Notes under the pieces: generated by a model
Database searches by the model: none
The model's input: only the letters and a program-made list of their open reading frames with translations
Told to the model about the DNA's origin: nothing
Origin: CAZKRU01 sp964555235
GTDB lineage: Bacteria > Verrucomicrobiota > Verrucomicrobiia > Methylacidiphilales > CAMAQI01
Assembly: GCA_964555235.1 (NCBI GenBank)
Contig: CAZKRU010000068.1
Coordinates: 1-23,924 of the forward strand
Direction: 5' to 3'
DNA length: 23,924 nucleotides
Made by a program: the position numbers and the translations under genes
Part shown: positions 23,728 through 23,924 of the stretch, one piece after another
Position numbering within the stretch: position 1 is the stretch's first letter
How the letters are laid out: the number at the start of each line of letters is the position of its first letter

Positions 23728-23880
23728 ACGGGAGAGGCCTCTCTAAAGCTAGTGCACGAACGGAGGGACGTCCAGCAAACACATTGTTGAAAGATGAGGA
23801 AAAAAGCGCGCCTCACACAAAGCAACTGCCCGAAGATCAGGGTGACAAGGTGATAAAGTAGATTCATCTCATCCCTGTCC
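23728..23880. other. Leader region upstream of the tyrosine kinase gene
   Basis: No gene is apparent. A perfect 12-nt palindrome GAGAGGCCTCTC (23732-23743) lies 4 nt upstream of the start codon and includes the only Shine-Dalgarno-like bases. An 8-nt palindrome GGACGTCC (23766-23773) and a solo CTCACACAAAGCAAC motif (23812-23826) follow. A promoter for the minus-strand operon is expected here but I could not assign one with confidence. Confidence 0.5.
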
Positions 23881-23913
23881 AAAATAAAACCCGATCACCG
23901 AGGTGAAACCGGG
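23881..23913 (-). terminator. Rho-independent terminator of a gene beyond the right edge
   Basis: Read on the minus strand, CCCG and TCAC pair with GTGA and CGGG around a short CTCG loop, with a 3-nt/1-nt internal bulge. The run TTTTATTTT follows at once (23881-23889). It would end a minus-strand transcript entering from the right, so the tyrosine kinase operon probably has its own promoter in 23728-23880. Confidence 0.75.
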
Positions 23914-23924
23914 CGGGGGGATTG

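Noticed and set aside
1..23924. CRISPR arrays, tRNA or rRNA genes, prophage or transposase genes
   Set aside because: No regularly spaced identical repeats, no cloverleaf-like or rRNA-like stretches, and no transposase, integrase or phage structural motifs were found on either strand.

Overview
This window looks like chromosomal DNA of a Gram-negative-type bacterium of intermediate G+C content. It encodes an outer-membrane polysaccharide export lipoprotein, a Wzc-like BY-kinase and an AsmA-like envelope protein. Several features suggest the Verrucomicrobiota or a related PVC-type lineage: the mix of housekeeping genes, a paired SPFH operon, weak or absent Shine-Dalgarno sites at many starts, and intergenic elements beginning GGTAGGG. 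That assignment is inference; nothing here proves it. I see no rRNA, tRNA, CRISPR array, transposase or integrase.

Layout. (1) 190-4525, minus strand: an apparent fabD -> GT-C-like membrane protein -> recJ run. The FabD resembles the stand-alone acyltransferases of trans-AT polyketide systems. (2) 4640-6885: an accessory patch. It holds an orphan three-helix membrane protein and then an AbiEi/AbiEii (type IV) toxin-antitoxin pair with its own AT-rich promoter. Copies of a GGTAGGG-type repeat lie on both sides. (3) 6895-12282, minus: a SAM methyltransferase, then pyruvate carboxylase translationally coupled (ATGA) to an SrkA/YihE-type kinase. (4) 12507-13913, minus: a WalJ/YycJ-type metallo-beta-lactamase-fold protein followed by two small orphan membrane proteins. 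(5) 14056-16678, minus: two different SPFH/band-7 proteins and a secreted or periplasmic PDZ-like protein in a tightly overlapping operon. (6) 16897-20884, plus: homoserine dehydrogenase and threonine synthase coupled by ATGA, then an AsmA-like protein. (7) 20982-23727, minus: a Wzc-like tyrosine autokinase and a short Wza-like export lipoprotein. A Rho-independent terminator for a gene beyond the right edge lies at about 23881-23913.

The genes are mostly core metabolism and envelope functions packed in overlapping operons. Gaps between operons are short (all under 300 bp) and are occupied by at least three families of inverted-repeat elements. The stretches most worth a second look are the SPFH-SPFH-PDZ operon, the repeat-bounded patch with the orphan membrane gene and AbiE, the trans-AT-like FabD, and the repeat families. 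All names rest on reading motifs by eye; no database search was run.
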